Below are positions 22,632 through 31,893 of a stretch of 39,274 nt of DNA, piece after piece. The translations under genes were made by a program, and so were the position numbers. Source of the DNA: an uncultured Acetatifactor sp. (GTDB lineage Bacteria > Bacillota > Clostridia > Lachnospirales > Lachnospiraceae); assembly GCA_947627115.1 (NCBI GenBank), contig CANQUQ010000021.1:1-39274 (forward strand), read 5' to 3'. Positions within the stretch are counted from its first letter, which is position 1; each line of letters begins with the position of its first letter. The notes under the pieces are model-generated. The model worked only from the letters and a program-made list of their open reading frames with translations, made no database searches and was not told the DNA's origin.

Positions 22632-25202
22632 TTACGCCTGCTTTCTCCCGCAGCACTGCTTATACTTCTTTCCGCTGCCGCAGGGGCAGGGATCGTTGGG
22701 ATAGATCTTTGCGTTCTCTTTCTTCACGGGCGTCCTGGCCGCGGTATCGTCCTTGTTGGTGCCGGTGACCTTTGCCACCTGCTCCCGCTCCACCTTCTGC
22801 TCCACCTTGATGTGCAGAAGCATGCGAACGGTCTCCTCCTTGATATTCTGAGTCATCTCGTCGAACATGGTATAACCGCTCATCTTGTACTCTACCAGCG
22901 GATCTCTCTGGCCGTAAGCCTGCAGGCCGATGCCCTGGCGCAGCTGTTCCATGTCGTCGATATGATCCATCCATTTTCTGTCGATGGCCTTTAAGAGAAT
23001 CACGCGCTCCAGCTCACGGATCGTCTCAGCGTTGGGAAATTCGGCCTCCTTGCTCTCGTACAGCTTTACGGCCTCCTCCTTCAGCTGCTGCTTCAGACCG
23101 TTCTTCTTGGGCGTCTTCACCCGTTCCGGCGTCACGGGCTGCAGAGGAATCGTGGGGATCAGCAGCGTGTTCAACTCGTTGAAGTTCCATTCGTCCACAT
23201 CTGCATCGTCGTTGATGCTGATGTCCACGCAGTTCTCCGTGATATCGGTAATCATCTTGTACACATAATCCCGCATACTCTCACCGTCCAGCACACGGCG
23301 GCGCTCGTCGTAGATGATCTCTCTCTGTTCGCTCATCACACGGTCATACTCCAGCAGATTCTTACGGATGCCGAAGTTGTTGTTCTCTATCTTTTTCTGG
23401 GCGCTCTCGATGGCATTTGTCAGGGCCTTGTGCTCGATCTCCTGCCCCTCCGGCACGCCCAGCGCATTGAACATGCCGATCAGTCTCTCGGAGCCGAACA
23501 GACGCATCAAATCGTCCTCCAGAGAGATGTAGAACTTGGATTCTCCGGGGTCTCCCTGACGGCCGGAGCGTCCGCGCAGCTGATTGTCGATACGTCTGGA
23601 CTCATGGCGCTCCGTACCGATGATCTTCAGACCGCCGACGGCTCTTGCCTCCTCGTCCAGCTTGATATCCGTACCGCGGCCCGCCATATTGGTGGCGATG
23701 GTGACCGCGCCGTGGATACCGGCGTCGGCTACGATCTCCGCCTCCAGCTCATGGAACTTTGCGTTCAGCACCTTGTGCTGGATGCCGCGCTTTGTGAGCA
23801 GCTTGCTCAGCTCCTCACTGGCCTCGATGGTGATAGTGCCCACCAGCACGGGCTGGCCCTTGGCGTGAGCCTCCTCCACCGCATCCACAATGGCGTGAAG
23901 CTTCTCCTCCCTTGTCTTGTAAACGGCATCCTGCAGATCCTTACGGATCACAGGCATATTGGTGGGAATCTCCACCACATCCATACCGTAGATCTCACGG
24001 AACTCCTTCTCCTCGGTGAGAGCAGTACCGGTCATACCGCATTTTTTCTCGAACAGATTAAAGAAATTCTGGAAGGTGATGGACGCTAACGTCTTGCTCT
24101 CCCGCTTCACCTTCACGTGCTCCTTCGCCTCGATGGCCTGATGGAGTCCGTCCGAATAACGGCGTCCCGGCATGATACGTCCGGTAAATTCGTCCACGAT
24201 CAGCACCTGGTCGTCCTTCACCACATAATCCTGATCACGGAACATCAGATTGTGGGCCCGCAGGGCCAGGATGATGTTGTGCTGTATCTCCAGGTTCTCA
24301 GGATCCGCAAAGTTTTCGATGTGAAAGAACTGCTCCACCTTCTTTACGCCGGCCTCCGTCAGATTGATGACCTTATCCTTCTCGTTCACGATAAAGTCGC
24401 CGGTCTCCTCCTGGACTACGCCCATAATGGCATCCATCTTGGTCAGATCGTGCATATCCTCGCCGCGCTGCATCCGGCGCGCCAGAAGATCGCACATCTC
24501 ATAGAGAGCGGTGGACTTGCCGCTCTGTCCGGAAATGATCAGAGGCGTCCTGGCCTCGTCGATGAGCACCGAGTCCACCTCGTCGATGATGGCGTAGTGC
24601 AGACCGCGCAGTACCAGCTGCTCCTTGTAGATGACCATATTGTCTCTCAGATAGTCAAAGCCCAGCTCATTGTTGGTCACATAGGTGATATCGCAGTTGT
24701 AGGCCTTCTGGCGCTCCTCGCTGGTCATGCTGTTCAGGACCACGCCCACCTTCAGGCCCAGGAATTCGTGCACCTGTCCCATCCACTCGGCGTCACGCTT
24801 TGCCAGATAATCGTTGACAGTGACCACCTGGACGCCCTTGCCCTCCAGGGCATTCAGGTACGCCGGCAGGGTAGCCACCAATGTTTTTCCTTCGCCGGTC
24901 CGCATCTCTGCGATACGGCCCTGATGCAGGATAATGCCGCCTATCAGCTGTACTCTGTAGTGCTCCATGTCCAGCACCCGCTTCGCCGCCTCCCGCACCG
25001 TGGCAAATGCCTCCGGCAGCAGATCGTCCAAGGTCTCGCCGTCTGAAAGACGCTTCTTGTATTCATCGGTCTTGGCACGCAGCTCCTCGTCGGAGAGAGA
25101 CTGCATGGCGGGACGCAGCTCTTCGATCTTGTCCACCAGGGGTTCGATCCTTCTCAGCTCCCTCTCGCTATGTGTGCCAAATATCTTATCAACTATTTTC
25201 AC
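22632..25202 (-). CDS. secA: Protein translocase ATPase SecA
   Basis: SecA is the motor that drives preproteins through SecYEG. This 856-aa protein has all landmarks: [21 protein letters not shown] at the N-terminus, Walker [13 protein letters not shown]-type [45 protein letters not shown], and a C-terminal SEC-C zinc motif [13 protein letters not shown]. The start was set at GTG 25202, which gives the conserved (M)KIVDKIFG start. The longer reading to 25253 has no homologous look. A GGAAAGG about 11 nt upstream is the best ribosome site. It is monocistronic with its own promoter. Confidence 0.97.
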   Translation of the reverse strand: MKIVDKIFGTHSERELRRIEPLVDKIEELRPAMQSLSDEELRAKTDEYKKRLSDGETLDDLLPEAFATVREAAKRVLDMEHYRVQLIGGIILHQGRIAEMRTGEGKTLVATLPAYLNALEGKGVQVVTVNDYLAKRDAEWMGQVHEFLGLKVGVVLNSMTSEERQKAYNCDITYVTNNELGFDYLRDNMVIYKEQLVLRGLHYAIIDEVDSVLIDEARTPLIISGQSGKSTALYEMCDLLARRMQRGEDMHDLTKMDAIMGVVQEETGDFIVNEKDKVINLTEAGVKKVEQFFHIENFADPENLEIQHNIILALRAHNLMFRDQDYVVKDDQVLIVDEFTGRIMPGRRYSDGLHQAIEAKEHVKVKRESKTLASITFQNFFNLFEKKCGMTGTALTEEKEFREIYGMDVVEIPTNMPVIRKDLQDAVYKTREEKLHAIVDAVEEAHAKGQPVLVGTITIEASEELSKLLTKRGIQHKVLNAKFHELEAEIVADAGIHGAVTIATNMAGRGTDIKLDEEARAVGGLKIIGTERHESRRIDNQLRGRSGRQGDPGESKFYISLEDDLMRLFGSERLIGMFNALGVPEGQEIEHKALTNAIESAQKKIENNNFGIRKNLLEYDRVMSEQREIIYDERRRVLDGESMRDYVYKMITDITENCVDISINDDADVDEWNFNELNTLLIPTIPLQPVTPERVKTPKKNGLKQQLKEEAVKLYESKEAEFPNAETIRELERVILLKAIDRKWMDHIDDMEQLRQGIGLQAYGQRDPLVEYKMSGYTMFDEMTQNIKEETVRMLLHIKVEQKVEREQVAKVTGTNKDDTAARTPVKKENAKIYPNDPCPCGSGKKYKQCCGRKQA

Positions 25203-25258
25203 GTGATTCCATACCTTTCCGCCGCCCGCAGGCGCTCTGTTATAAAGACCCACGTTCT

Positions 25259-25287
25259 ATTGTAACAGATTTGTCCGGCAGATTCAA
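25259..25287 (-). promoter_or_regulatory. Promoter of secA
   Basis: The minus strand carries TTGAAT (25287-25282), a 17-nt spacer and TACAAT (25264-25259), about 55 nt upstream of the secA start. Confidence 0.65.
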
Positions 25288-25320
25288 CACCTCAATCAAA
25301 TCAAAGCGGCGGTCAGGATA

Positions 25321-25977
25321 TCATTCCACGATTTTTCCGTCTTCTATGCGGATCCGCCGGCTGCACCTTTCCGCAACATCCACGTCGTGAGTCACTATCA
25401 GCACGGTCCTCCCGCCGGCGTTGGCCTCAAAAAGAAGGTCCATGATCTCCGCACTGGTACGGCTGTCCAGTGCGCCGGTGGGCTCATCGCACAAAAGCAG
25501 CCTGCTGTCTGTCACCAGGGCCCTTCCGATCGCACAGCGCTGCTGCTGTCCGCCGGACAGATGCCGGGGATACTTTTGGGCCAGGTCTGCAATCTTAAGC
25601 CTTTCCAGACAGTCCATGATCCTTTTTCGGCAATGCTTTTCATTCCGTGCCAGCAGCGGGATCTCAAGATTCTCATATACCGTGCAGCGCTCGATCAGGG
25701 CAAAGTTCTGAAACACAAAGCTTATATTCTGTTTTCTGAACCGGTGCATTTCCCCATAGGAAAGCCCCGACACCTCCTGTCCGTCAAACAGATAACTGCC
25801 GGATGTCAGCCTGTCCATCCCGCCCAGAATATTTAACAGCGTGCTCTTTCCGGAACCGCTGGTCCCCACCACGGCCGTCATTTCCCCTTCCCGGACAGAC
25901 AGGTTCATGTTGTCCAGTGCAACGGTCTCATTTTCGTAAAGAATATATTTTTTGACAGCGTTCTTTAATTCTATCAT
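25321..25977 (-). CDS. YtrE/LolD-like ABC transporter ATP-binding protein
   Basis: This 218-aa ATPase has Walker A GTSGSGKST, signature LSGGQQQRCAIGRAL, Walker B LLLCDEPTGALD and switch His in VLIVTHDVD. It belongs to the class that pairs with FtsX-like permeases, two of which lie directly upstream. The ATG at 25977 follows GAGGAGAACGAGT. The longer in-frame reading to 26076 lies inside the permease gene and is rejected. It is the last gene of the Ytr-like operon, 11 nt after the permease. No clear terminator follows before the secA promoter. Confidence 0.92.
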   Translation of the reverse strand: MIELKNAVKKYILYENETVALDNMNLSVREGEMTAVVGTSGSGKSTLLNILGGMDRLTSGSYLFDGQEVSGLSYGEMHRFRKQNISFVFQNFALIERCTVYENLEIPLLARNEKHCRKRIMDCLERLKIADLAQKYPRHLSGGQQQRCAIGRALVTDSRLLLCDEPTGALDSRTSAEIMDLLFEANAGGRTVLIVTHDVDVAERCSRRIRIEDGKIVE

Positions 25978-25988
25978 ACTCGTTCTCC

Positions 25989-27245
25989 TCAGGTCCGCGT
26001 CCCCCGCAGCAGGGTCACAGGATCGCTGTGATTCAGCACCAACGCCGGAACAAATGTAAGCAGGGCCGCGCTGCACAGTGTAATCAGGAAAAGTACGGGG
26101 AACACCCCGCGGTACATAACGTCATTGACCGCATATCTTATCGCCTGATCCCCTCCCGCATTCCTCCATATATACCCATAGAGAATACCCCATGTGAACA
26201 GAAACGCCACGAGACATTTTATCAGATTCTCCGTCAGCAGAATCCCCAACAGACCGCGTTTTGAAATTCCCACAGCAAAAAAGATCCCGTATTCATCCAT
26301 ATGGTTCAGAAATGTGATAAAGAAAATACAGATATCTATCAAAAGCGTTGTCAGGCAGATAAAGAAAAAGACCTCCGTCAATACATGATTGATCCGCATG
26401 TTTTCCCTGTCATAATAGGCGAAACCTGCCGAAAGACTGGCAAAGGAGACGGAAATCTCATATTTTTCGGCAAGCTTTGTCAGATACTCCCTGGCCTGCT
26501 CCATGGTCACACCGTCCTCCGGGGAGTACGCCCATGCCGCCGAAAGGGGCATTGTATTCCCCACGCAGATTACCATGCTGTCCAACCGTGTACAGGTCTT
26601 AAACGCATTCCCGGCCGCAGTGTTCAGCACCGTCTCAGAAACAAACATGCTGTTCTCCTCCAGAATTCCCATTACCTCATAGACCGATTCTTCCTCTCCC
26701 GTCTTCACCACGTATTGTGTGCCTATCGGAATTCCTTTAAAATCTGCACCCAGATATATCCCGAACCATCCGCCGCCGTTCCACGTCGCCTCATCTATTT
26801 CCCACACCTGTTGAAAGGTCAGATCGCAAAGCTCCAAAGCTTCCCGGTTCATGAAGATACAGTTCAATGCGCTGCTGTCGTGATCCATATCCGGAAGACC
26901 TTTCTGCACCTCGGCCAGTTCCGATAAATATCCGTCAGCCATCTTTCCTTCCGTCACATAGCCGACTCCGTAAAGCAGGCCGGAGTCTTCCGCTTCCTGC
27001 AGGAATTCCTTTCCCTTCTGAGAAAAAAAGCTGTCGTCGCTTATACGCATCATACCTGTCCGCCCGATTCCCTTGGCCAATGTCCTGTCACAAATATTTC
27101 TTGCATAGGAATTCATCAGCTGTCCTTCCAGCATCAGTCCGACACAGTACAGCCCCATACACAACAGGGCCACGGTGAACAGAACACTCTTCCTGTAAAA
27201 TATTATTTTATCTAAAGCCATACGGACAATATATTTTATTTTCAT
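25989..27245 (-). CDS. FtsX-like ABC transporter permease
   Basis: This 418-aa protein has one N-terminal helix (SVLFTVALLCMGLYCVGLML), a large extracytoplasmic domain (about 45-290) and three C-terminal helices beginning near VFFFICLTTLLIDICIFFITF. The FtsX-type loop DEYGIFFAVGISKRGLLGILLTENLIK follows the second helix, and the protein ends in LVLNHSDPVTLLRG. It probably works with the ATPase 11 nt downstream. It lies 26 nt after another FtsX-like gene, and the two may form the permease pair. Confidence 0.85.
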   Translation of the reverse strand: MKIKYIVRMALDKIIFYRKSVLFTVALLCMGLYCVGLMLEGQLMNSYARNICDRTLAKGIGRTGMMRISDDSFFSQKGKEFLQEAEDSGLLYGVGYVTEGKMADGYLSELAEVQKGLPDMDHDSSALNCIFMNREALELCDLTFQQVWEIDEATWNGGGWFGIYLGADFKGIPIGTQYVVKTGEEESVYEVMGILEENSMFVSETVLNTAAGNAFKTCTRLDSMVICVGNTMPLSAAWAYSPEDGVTMEQAREYLTKLAEKYEISVSFASLSAGFAYYDRENMRINHVLTEVFFFICLTTLLIDICIFFITFLNHMDEYGIFFAVGISKRGLLGILLTENLIKCLVAFLFTWGILYGYIWRNAGGDQAIRYAVNDVMYRGVFPVLFLITLCSAALLTFVPALVLNHSDPVTLLRGTRT

Positions 27246-27271
27246 CCTTGCTTATTTCCCTTTTCACTCTT

Positions 27272-28351
27272 CTAACAGACCGAATCAATGGAACTCTGCG
27301 TGGGATGAATGCGAGACAACCGACACACAGGCCAGATCAGGACAAGTCCCTGAATGACGGCTGCGCCCAAAGAAGAAAGCAGTATGCCGAGAAATTCCCG
27401 CCGCAGACCAAAGAAATGACCGCCCCCGATCATCAGGTATGCGATCTCCATTCCCCATGCCAACAACAGGGCAAGCAATGCCGCCTTGCCGCACTCTTTC
27501 ACGATCAGCATCACGATTTTTTTCATTTCATATCCAAATACCCGGCGGATCAGATATTCCCGCATTCTTCTGGATATCCAGAGATCTGTGATAATGGTAC
27601 AGCACGCCGCTGAAAAAACGGTTAAGACTCCCGTCACACGCCCTGCCAGTTCCGTCTGGAATGATACAAGATAATTGGAAGCCTGATCTGCAGCTGCGGG
27701 AACAGCCCTGCCTTCCATGGTCTCCAAAAATGCATTCAGGAACATCTCCGGCGAGGTACTGCTCTCAAGCACAATATACGTTCCCTCATCAGCAGAATAC
27801 TTTTCGTTCAGACCGTCCGTCATTGCTTCCCGGTGCAATGCATCCAGGTTATTCCAGCAGAAGAAAATGCTGTTGTCCTCTACCTCATCTTCCCTGCGAT
27901 ACGCAAATACGGAATACTCCGTTCCCCCCAGTAAAATCTTAACATCCTCCCCATCGCTTACGGTGAATTCCCTCATAGTGCTCCCCAGGATCACCGAATT
28001 GGGCGCGGCCTGCCAGGATTCCCAATCCACGGCGTATTCATCTGTACCCTCCTCCGTCGATAAGTACACGGTCACCGGCATTCTGGTGAACATTTCCCCT
28101 ATGCTCAGATATCTCCCGTCTACCCTACAGTTCAGCTCCCGATCTTCAAAAAGAAGCGACAGACGGTCCATATCCTCCTCTGTCAGAGCATCATCCTGAA
28201 CACGGTACGTCAGAGCATAGGGATAGTCCGTCTCTCCGAGAGAGGCCAGTTTCATCAACAGCCTTGTGGAATTGGTGAGCATAAAAAAGGTCAAAGCAAA
28301 CCCAATGACCATGAGAATATTGTCATAGTGCAGAAGAATTATTTTTTGCAT
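27272..28351 (-). CDS. FtsX-like ABC transporter permease (divergent)
   Basis: This protein of about 359 aa has the same 1+3 helix plan as the next gene: an N-terminal helix (ILMVIGFALTFFMLTNSTRL), an acidic extracytoplasmic domain (about 40-230) and three C-terminal helices. The loop after the second helix, RMREYLIRRVFGYEMKKIVMLIVKE, is FtsX-like, and the ending LIWPVCRLSRIHPTQSSID resembles the family's xxPxxAI tail. The start is uncertain. The ATG at 28351 has a G-rich site directly against it and AAAGG 9 nt upstream, and an ATG at 28375 overlaps the previous stop. It probably pairs with the adjacent permease. Confidence 0.8.
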   Translation of the reverse strand: MQKIILLHYDNILMVIGFALTFFMLTNSTRLLMKLASLGETDYPYALTYRVQDDALTEEDMDRLSLLFEDRELNCRVDGRYLSIGEMFTRMPVTVYLSTEEGTDEYAVDWESWQAAPNSVILGSTMREFTVSDGEDVKILLGGTEYSVFAYRREDEVEDNSIFFCWNNLDALHREAMTDGLNEKYSADEGTYIVLESSTSPEMFLNAFLETMEGRAVPAAADQASNYLVSFQTELAGRVTGVLTVFSAACCTIITDLWISRRMREYLIRRVFGYEMKKIVMLIVKECGKAALLALLLAWGMEIAYLMIGGGHFFGLRREFLGILLSSLGAAVIQGLVLIWPVCRLSRIHPTQSSIDSVC

Positions 28352-28367
28352 CTCCCCCGGCCTTTCG

Positions 28368-30449
28368 TCAATCATCTGCGGGCAGGTATTTCTCCGGCAG
28401 CATGGACACAGGGATCCAGCAGTTATAGGGATCGTCCTCCCCGTCATACACCTTTACCAACACAGTTCTGTCTCTGAAGGCACTGACACTGTCACTGCCG
28501 GAGACGTAGCTGAACCGTTCCGCAAGCTCCTCTATCTCCTCCCGGTCCGTTATGACAGTCTTCCGGACAGGGTCATTTCTGGTCTCGGCGCCGAAGAACA
28601 CATCGAGTTCCTCCATATGATCCGCGGGAATCTCCTCGGTATAATCCCCGTAACCTATCCGTTCCAGGAAGCCGACCGTACGGCGCATGGTGTCAAAGAC
28701 CGTCAGAGAATAAAGTTTTTCAGGGCCATCCTCCGGTTCCTTTTCTGTGTGCATGCGCAGACCCATGTGCAGCAGAGCCCTCGCCCGCCCCGTCAGAATT
28801 ACATCCGGATCCTCCATCACATCCTGATTGTATGCTTCTGTCAGCTCTGCGACCTGCTCCGGAGAAAGCTCGAACTGTTCCCGCCGGCTCCCGCGGCTGA
28901 TGAACGTTTCGCCGTACTGTACCGGGACTTCCGGAAGCAGGTAACTGTTTTCCAGATACTCCCGACTGCTGTACAGCGGCCATGCCACATCTTTATCCTT
29001 GCTTGTCACATAATATTCCCTGTAATACGTCCTGCCGCTCTTTAAGGTGACGCGGACCCGTACCGTCTCGCCCCGCTCCAATGTCTCCTGCTCGTTCTCC
29101 ACATACCACAGACTGCCGATATCCCCTTTGCCGCTTTCTCCCGAAGCCGCCATTCTCTCCAAAAAGGCGTATGCCGCATCCGTGTCCCGAAGATGCATGG
29201 AGGCCAGCACGGATCGGCTCGTATAGGTAGTACCCATAGCCATGGACGCCGTTCTGTCATAGATCGCTATTTCCTCCACCGCATTTTTACCGGGCAGATA
29301 GTGATCGTATCCGAACCAATCTCCGTAAAAGGCAAAGGCGATCAGCAAGGACGCCGCCACTGCCGCAAACATCTGCCGCTTATGGGTGAAGAACGCCTTG
29401 AAGTCCATGCTGAAACAAATATTCATCACACCGAAAATCACGACGCCGAATAGCAGCGCTCCGAACACTCCCCACGCCGGAGCAAAATCGGAGGTCACGG
29501 TAATACCGTAAAAGAACATCCACCCTGCCAGACCGGCGGTGATACCGCCCGCCAGCTTCATCAGCGGATTCATCACCTTGTTCTTGACGCCCTGATGAGC
29601 CAGCTCGGAGGGCCGTCTCACATACAGACCGTACGCCGCCAGCCACAAAATCGCTGCCATGACCGCATTGGCAAGGATAGGGCCCGCCAGCTCCGCAAAG
29701 GCGGGATTGAAACCGCTTCTATAGAAATAATCCCCCAAACGTATCATAAGGTTTACCGCACTGACCGGCGGCGACGCATAGACAGCCGCCTGATGAATGT
29801 CCGACCAGCAACAGGTCTCCAGGTAGACTTCGGCGAACAACATGCAGAGAAGATATATGATGATCTCGCCAAATCCCAGCATTATCATGGTCACAAACGT
29901 GTTCAGCGGATTGCCGCTCAGCATAACTGCCGTCAGTACCAGATGATAGAACACCATAAAGACCAGAATCAGGAGCGCCAGGGTCAGACCCGCGCACCGA
30001 AGGACGGCGCACATCTGAGCCGCTCCGAACCAGCGCATCAACGACCTCATGGCCATTAGCAGGGTCACGGCAAGATTCAGTGCAAGAGGGACAAACCAGA
30101 TCAGCAATCCGTCCAGATAGCATACCAGGAACAAGGTACGCCGTCTGACGGGAATGCTGTGGTACAGATCTGTCATTTCCTTATGGAACACAAAACGAAA
30201 GCCGCAGGAGCCGACGATCAAAGCCCCTACTATGGTAAAGCAGGTGCCCAGCAGGACAAAATATTGGCTGAAAAAGACCATGGCCTGCTCCCATTCCAGC
30301 AGATCCGGCGAACCGCTGTTAGTGCTCATGAGCACCAGCCAGGTCACCGGAAGCATCAGAAAGCTTCCCAGACAGGATAATGCGATCATCCACAGCCTGT
30401 GCCGCATATCCTCCTTCATCATCTTAAGAAATAAGCGCTTTGACATCAT
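28368..30449 (-). CDS. ABC-2 type transporter permease (YtrC/D-like, probable DUF6449 tail)
   Basis: This 693-aa membrane protein has about ten hydrophobic segments in residues 15-365 and a large soluble C-terminal domain (about 370-693). The N-terminal MMSKRLFLKMMKEDMRHRLW and the early HKEMTDLYHSIPVRRRTLF loop are typical of ABC-2 permeases associated with GntR/YtrB-like ATPases. The C-terminal region matches what I remember as DUF6449. The ATG follows GGAGGTG at 7 nt and overlaps the ATPase gene by 26 nt, so the two are translationally coupled. It presumably forms the membrane partner of the upstream ATPase. Confidence 0.85.
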   Translation of the reverse strand: MMSKRLFLKMMKEDMRHRLWMIALSCLGSFLMLPVTWLVLMSTNSGSPDLLEWEQAMVFFSQYFVLLGTCFTIVGALIVGSCGFRFVFHKEMTDLYHSIPVRRRTLFLVCYLDGLLIWFVPLALNLAVTLLMAMRSLMRWFGAAQMCAVLRCAGLTLALLILVFMVFYHLVLTAVMLSGNPLNTFVTMIMLGFGEIIIYLLCMLFAEVYLETCCWSDIHQAAVYASPPVSAVNLMIRLGDYFYRSGFNPAFAELAGPILANAVMAAILWLAAYGLYVRRPSELAHQGVKNKVMNPLMKLAGGITAGLAGWMFFYGITVTSDFAPAWGVFGALLFGVVIFGVMNICFSMDFKAFFTHKRQMFAAVAASLLIAFAFYGDWFGYDHYLPGKNAVEEIAIYDRTASMAMGTTYTSRSVLASMHLRDTDAAYAFLERMAASGESGKGDIGSLWYVENEQETLERGETVRVRVTLKSGRTYYREYYVTSKDKDVAWPLYSSREYLENSYLLPEVPVQYGETFISRGSRREQFELSPEQVAELTEAYNQDVMEDPDVILTGRARALLHMGLRMHTEKEPEDGPEKLYSLTVFDTMRRTVGFLERIGYGDYTEEIPADHMEELDVFFGAETRNDPVRKTVITDREEIEELAERFSYVSGSDSVSAFRDRTVLVKVYDGEDDPYNCWIPVSMLPEKYLPADD

Positions 30450-31326
30450 AGCCCTTCACCTCCGTTTCGCTGATAAATATCTCCTCCAGAGACAGTGGAA
30501 GCAGTTCATAATATACGGGATCCAACCGCTCCACGCAGCGCTGTACCTCCTCCCTCTTCCCCCTGACGGTAAAGGTGTAAAGGGTTCCCCGCTTCTCCGT
30601 GTTCAATATCTCCAGCTCTTTTGCGATCTCCTCCAGCACGGCTTCCTCCTTGATCACGCACTGGACCTTTTGGAGATTCAGCTTCATCTCGTCCAGATCC
30701 CGTTCGAACAGGATGCCGCCCCCATGGAGCAGTCCCACGTACTCACAGATATCCTCCAGTTCCCGCAGATTGTGGGAGGCGATTACAGGCGTCAGCCCCC
30801 GTCCCTCGATCTCCCTGATAAAAACAGTCTTGACCGCCTGTCTCATGACGGGATCCAGTCCGTCAAAGGTCTCATCGCAGAACAGGTATCTGGTGTTGGC
30901 GCTGATCCCGCAGATCACGGAAAGCTGCTTTTTCATTCCCTTGGAAAAGGTGTTGATCTTACGGTTTTGATCCAGGCCGAATTTTCCCATAAGCTCCAGC
31001 CACTTCTCCCGGTCAAAATCCGGATAATAAGTGGCGTAGAGCCGCATCATGTCCGTCGGCGTACCGCTGCGGAAAAAATACTGGCTGTCGGAAATATAGA
31101 AGATTTCAGCTTTTGCGGCGGGATCGTCGTAAACTTCCCGCCCGTCCACCCTGATCCTGCCCGAATCGGGACGAAGCACCCCGCAGGCAAGGCGCAGCAG
31201 GGTGGATTTCCCCGCACCGTTTGTCCCGATCAGGCCGAACACATGGCCCTCCTCGATCCTTGCGGTGATATTGTCTATAGCCTTCACCTCATCAAAGCTT
31301 TTGCACACATTTTCAAATTCGATCAT
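30424..31326 (-). CDS. YtrB-like ABC transporter ATP-binding protein
   Basis: This 300-aa ATPase has Walker A GTNGAGKST, signature FSKGMKKQLSV (a degenerate LSGGQ seen in YtrB-type proteins), Walker B YLFCDETFDGLD and switch His in VIASHNLRELE. Residues about 225-300 form a C-terminal extension. The start follows GGAGGAGAAT. It is 35 nt downstream of the GntR-family regulator and overlaps the ABC-2 permease gene. Confidence 0.93.
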   Translation of the reverse strand: MIEFENVCKSFDEVKAIDNITARIEEGHVFGLIGTNGAGKSTLLRLACGVLRPDSGRIRVDGREVYDDPAAKAEIFYISDSQYFFRSGTPTDMMRLYATYYPDFDREKWLELMGKFGLDQNRKINTFSKGMKKQLSVICGISANTRYLFCDETFDGLDPVMRQAVKTVFIREIEGRGLTPVIASHNLRELEDICEYVGLLHGGGILFERDLDEMKLNLQKVQCVIKEEAVLEEIAKELEILNTEKRGTLYTFTVRGKREEVQRCVERLDPVYYELLPLSLEEIFISETEVKGYDVKALIS

Positions 31327-31361
31327 ATTCTCCTCCGTTCACACGCATTGACGCTTCCCGC

Positions 31362-31730
31362 TCAAGCGTCCTCCCCATATATTTTTTTCAGGTTCCCGAT
31401 CATGTCCTCCTGCGACAGTCCTGCCTCTCTTGCCAGCCTGGTGATCTCCCTCCACTGTGCCAGCACCTTGGCCTGCCGGTTCTCTTTCCACTCGCTCTCC
31501 GCGGTGACAAAGCTTCCCCTTCCGGAGACGGTATACAGATAACCGTCCTGCTCCAGCTGCGCGTAAGCCCGCTGGATCGTGTTGGGATTCACAGACAGAT
31601 CCATAGCCAGACTGCGCACGCTGGGCATCTTGGTCAAAGGTTCCAGGCCGCCGCCGGCGATCAGACGTTCCAGCTTCTCCACTACCTGCTCATAGATAGG
31701 ACGTTTGTCCCGATAGTCCAGTAAGATCAT
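31362..31730 (-). CDS. GntR family transcriptional regulator, YtrA type
   Basis: This 122-aa protein has an N-terminal winged helix (residues about 10-75), with LTKMPSVRSLAMDLSVNPNT as the first helices and IQRAYAQLEQDGYLYTVSGRGSFV as recognition helix and wing. A short helical C-terminal dimerisation domain without ligand-binding fold follows. This is the YtrA subfamily, whose members repress linked ABC transporter operons. It is the first gene of the operon and lies 40 nt from a perfect palindrome overlapping the operon promoter. Autoregulation is the natural inference. The ATG follows GGAAGGAG. Confidence 0.93.
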   Translation of the reverse strand: MILLDYRDKRPIYEQVVEKLERLIAGGGLEPLTKMPSVRSLAMDLSVNPNTIQRAYAQLEQDGYLYTVSGRGSFVTAESEWKENRQAKVLAQWREITRLAREAGLSQEDMIGNLKKIYGEDA

Positions 31731-31769
31731 GTATGCTCCTTCCCGTTCCGTTGATCCGAATATTGTATC

Positions 31770-31796
31770 AAGTGTATTAATCTGATTAATACACTT
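31770..31796. promoter_or_regulatory. Perfect 27-bp palindromic operator of the Ytr-like operon
   Basis: Arms AAGTGTATTAATC and its exact reverse complement flank a single central T (31783), so there are no mismatches over 13 bp. It overlaps the -10 box of the operon promoter by 3 bp and extends over the start site. A repressor bound here would block initiation. The obvious candidate is the GntR-family protein encoded 40 nt downstream. Confidence 0.9.
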
Positions 31797-31822
31797 ATAT
31801 CATACCGAAAACTGAATGTCAA
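31794..31822 (-). promoter_or_regulatory. Promoter of the Ytr-like operon
   Basis: The minus strand carries TTGACA (31822-31817), a 17-nt spacer and TATAAG (31799-31794). Its -10 box overlaps the 27-bp palindrome. Confidence 0.8.
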
Positions 31823-31838
31823 GCTTAACCTCAGACAT

Positions 31839-31877
31839 AAAAAAACTCCGCCCTTGACCTTGCGGTCAAAGGCGGAG
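31839..31877 (-). terminator. Intrinsic terminator of the XRE regulator gene
   Basis: On the minus strand CTCCGCCTTTGACC pairs with GGTCAAGGGCGGAG (14-bp stem with one G-T wobble, short loop), followed by TTTTTTT. It lies 17 nt past the stop codon of the XRE gene and cleanly separates it from the Ytr-like operon. Confidence 0.95.
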
Positions 31878-31893
31878 AACAAGGCTTCCCTTT

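Noticed and set aside
30154..31542. 462-codon plus-strand open frame
   Set aside because: Antisense to the ABC-2 permease, YtrB-like ATPase and GntR genes. No supporting motif.
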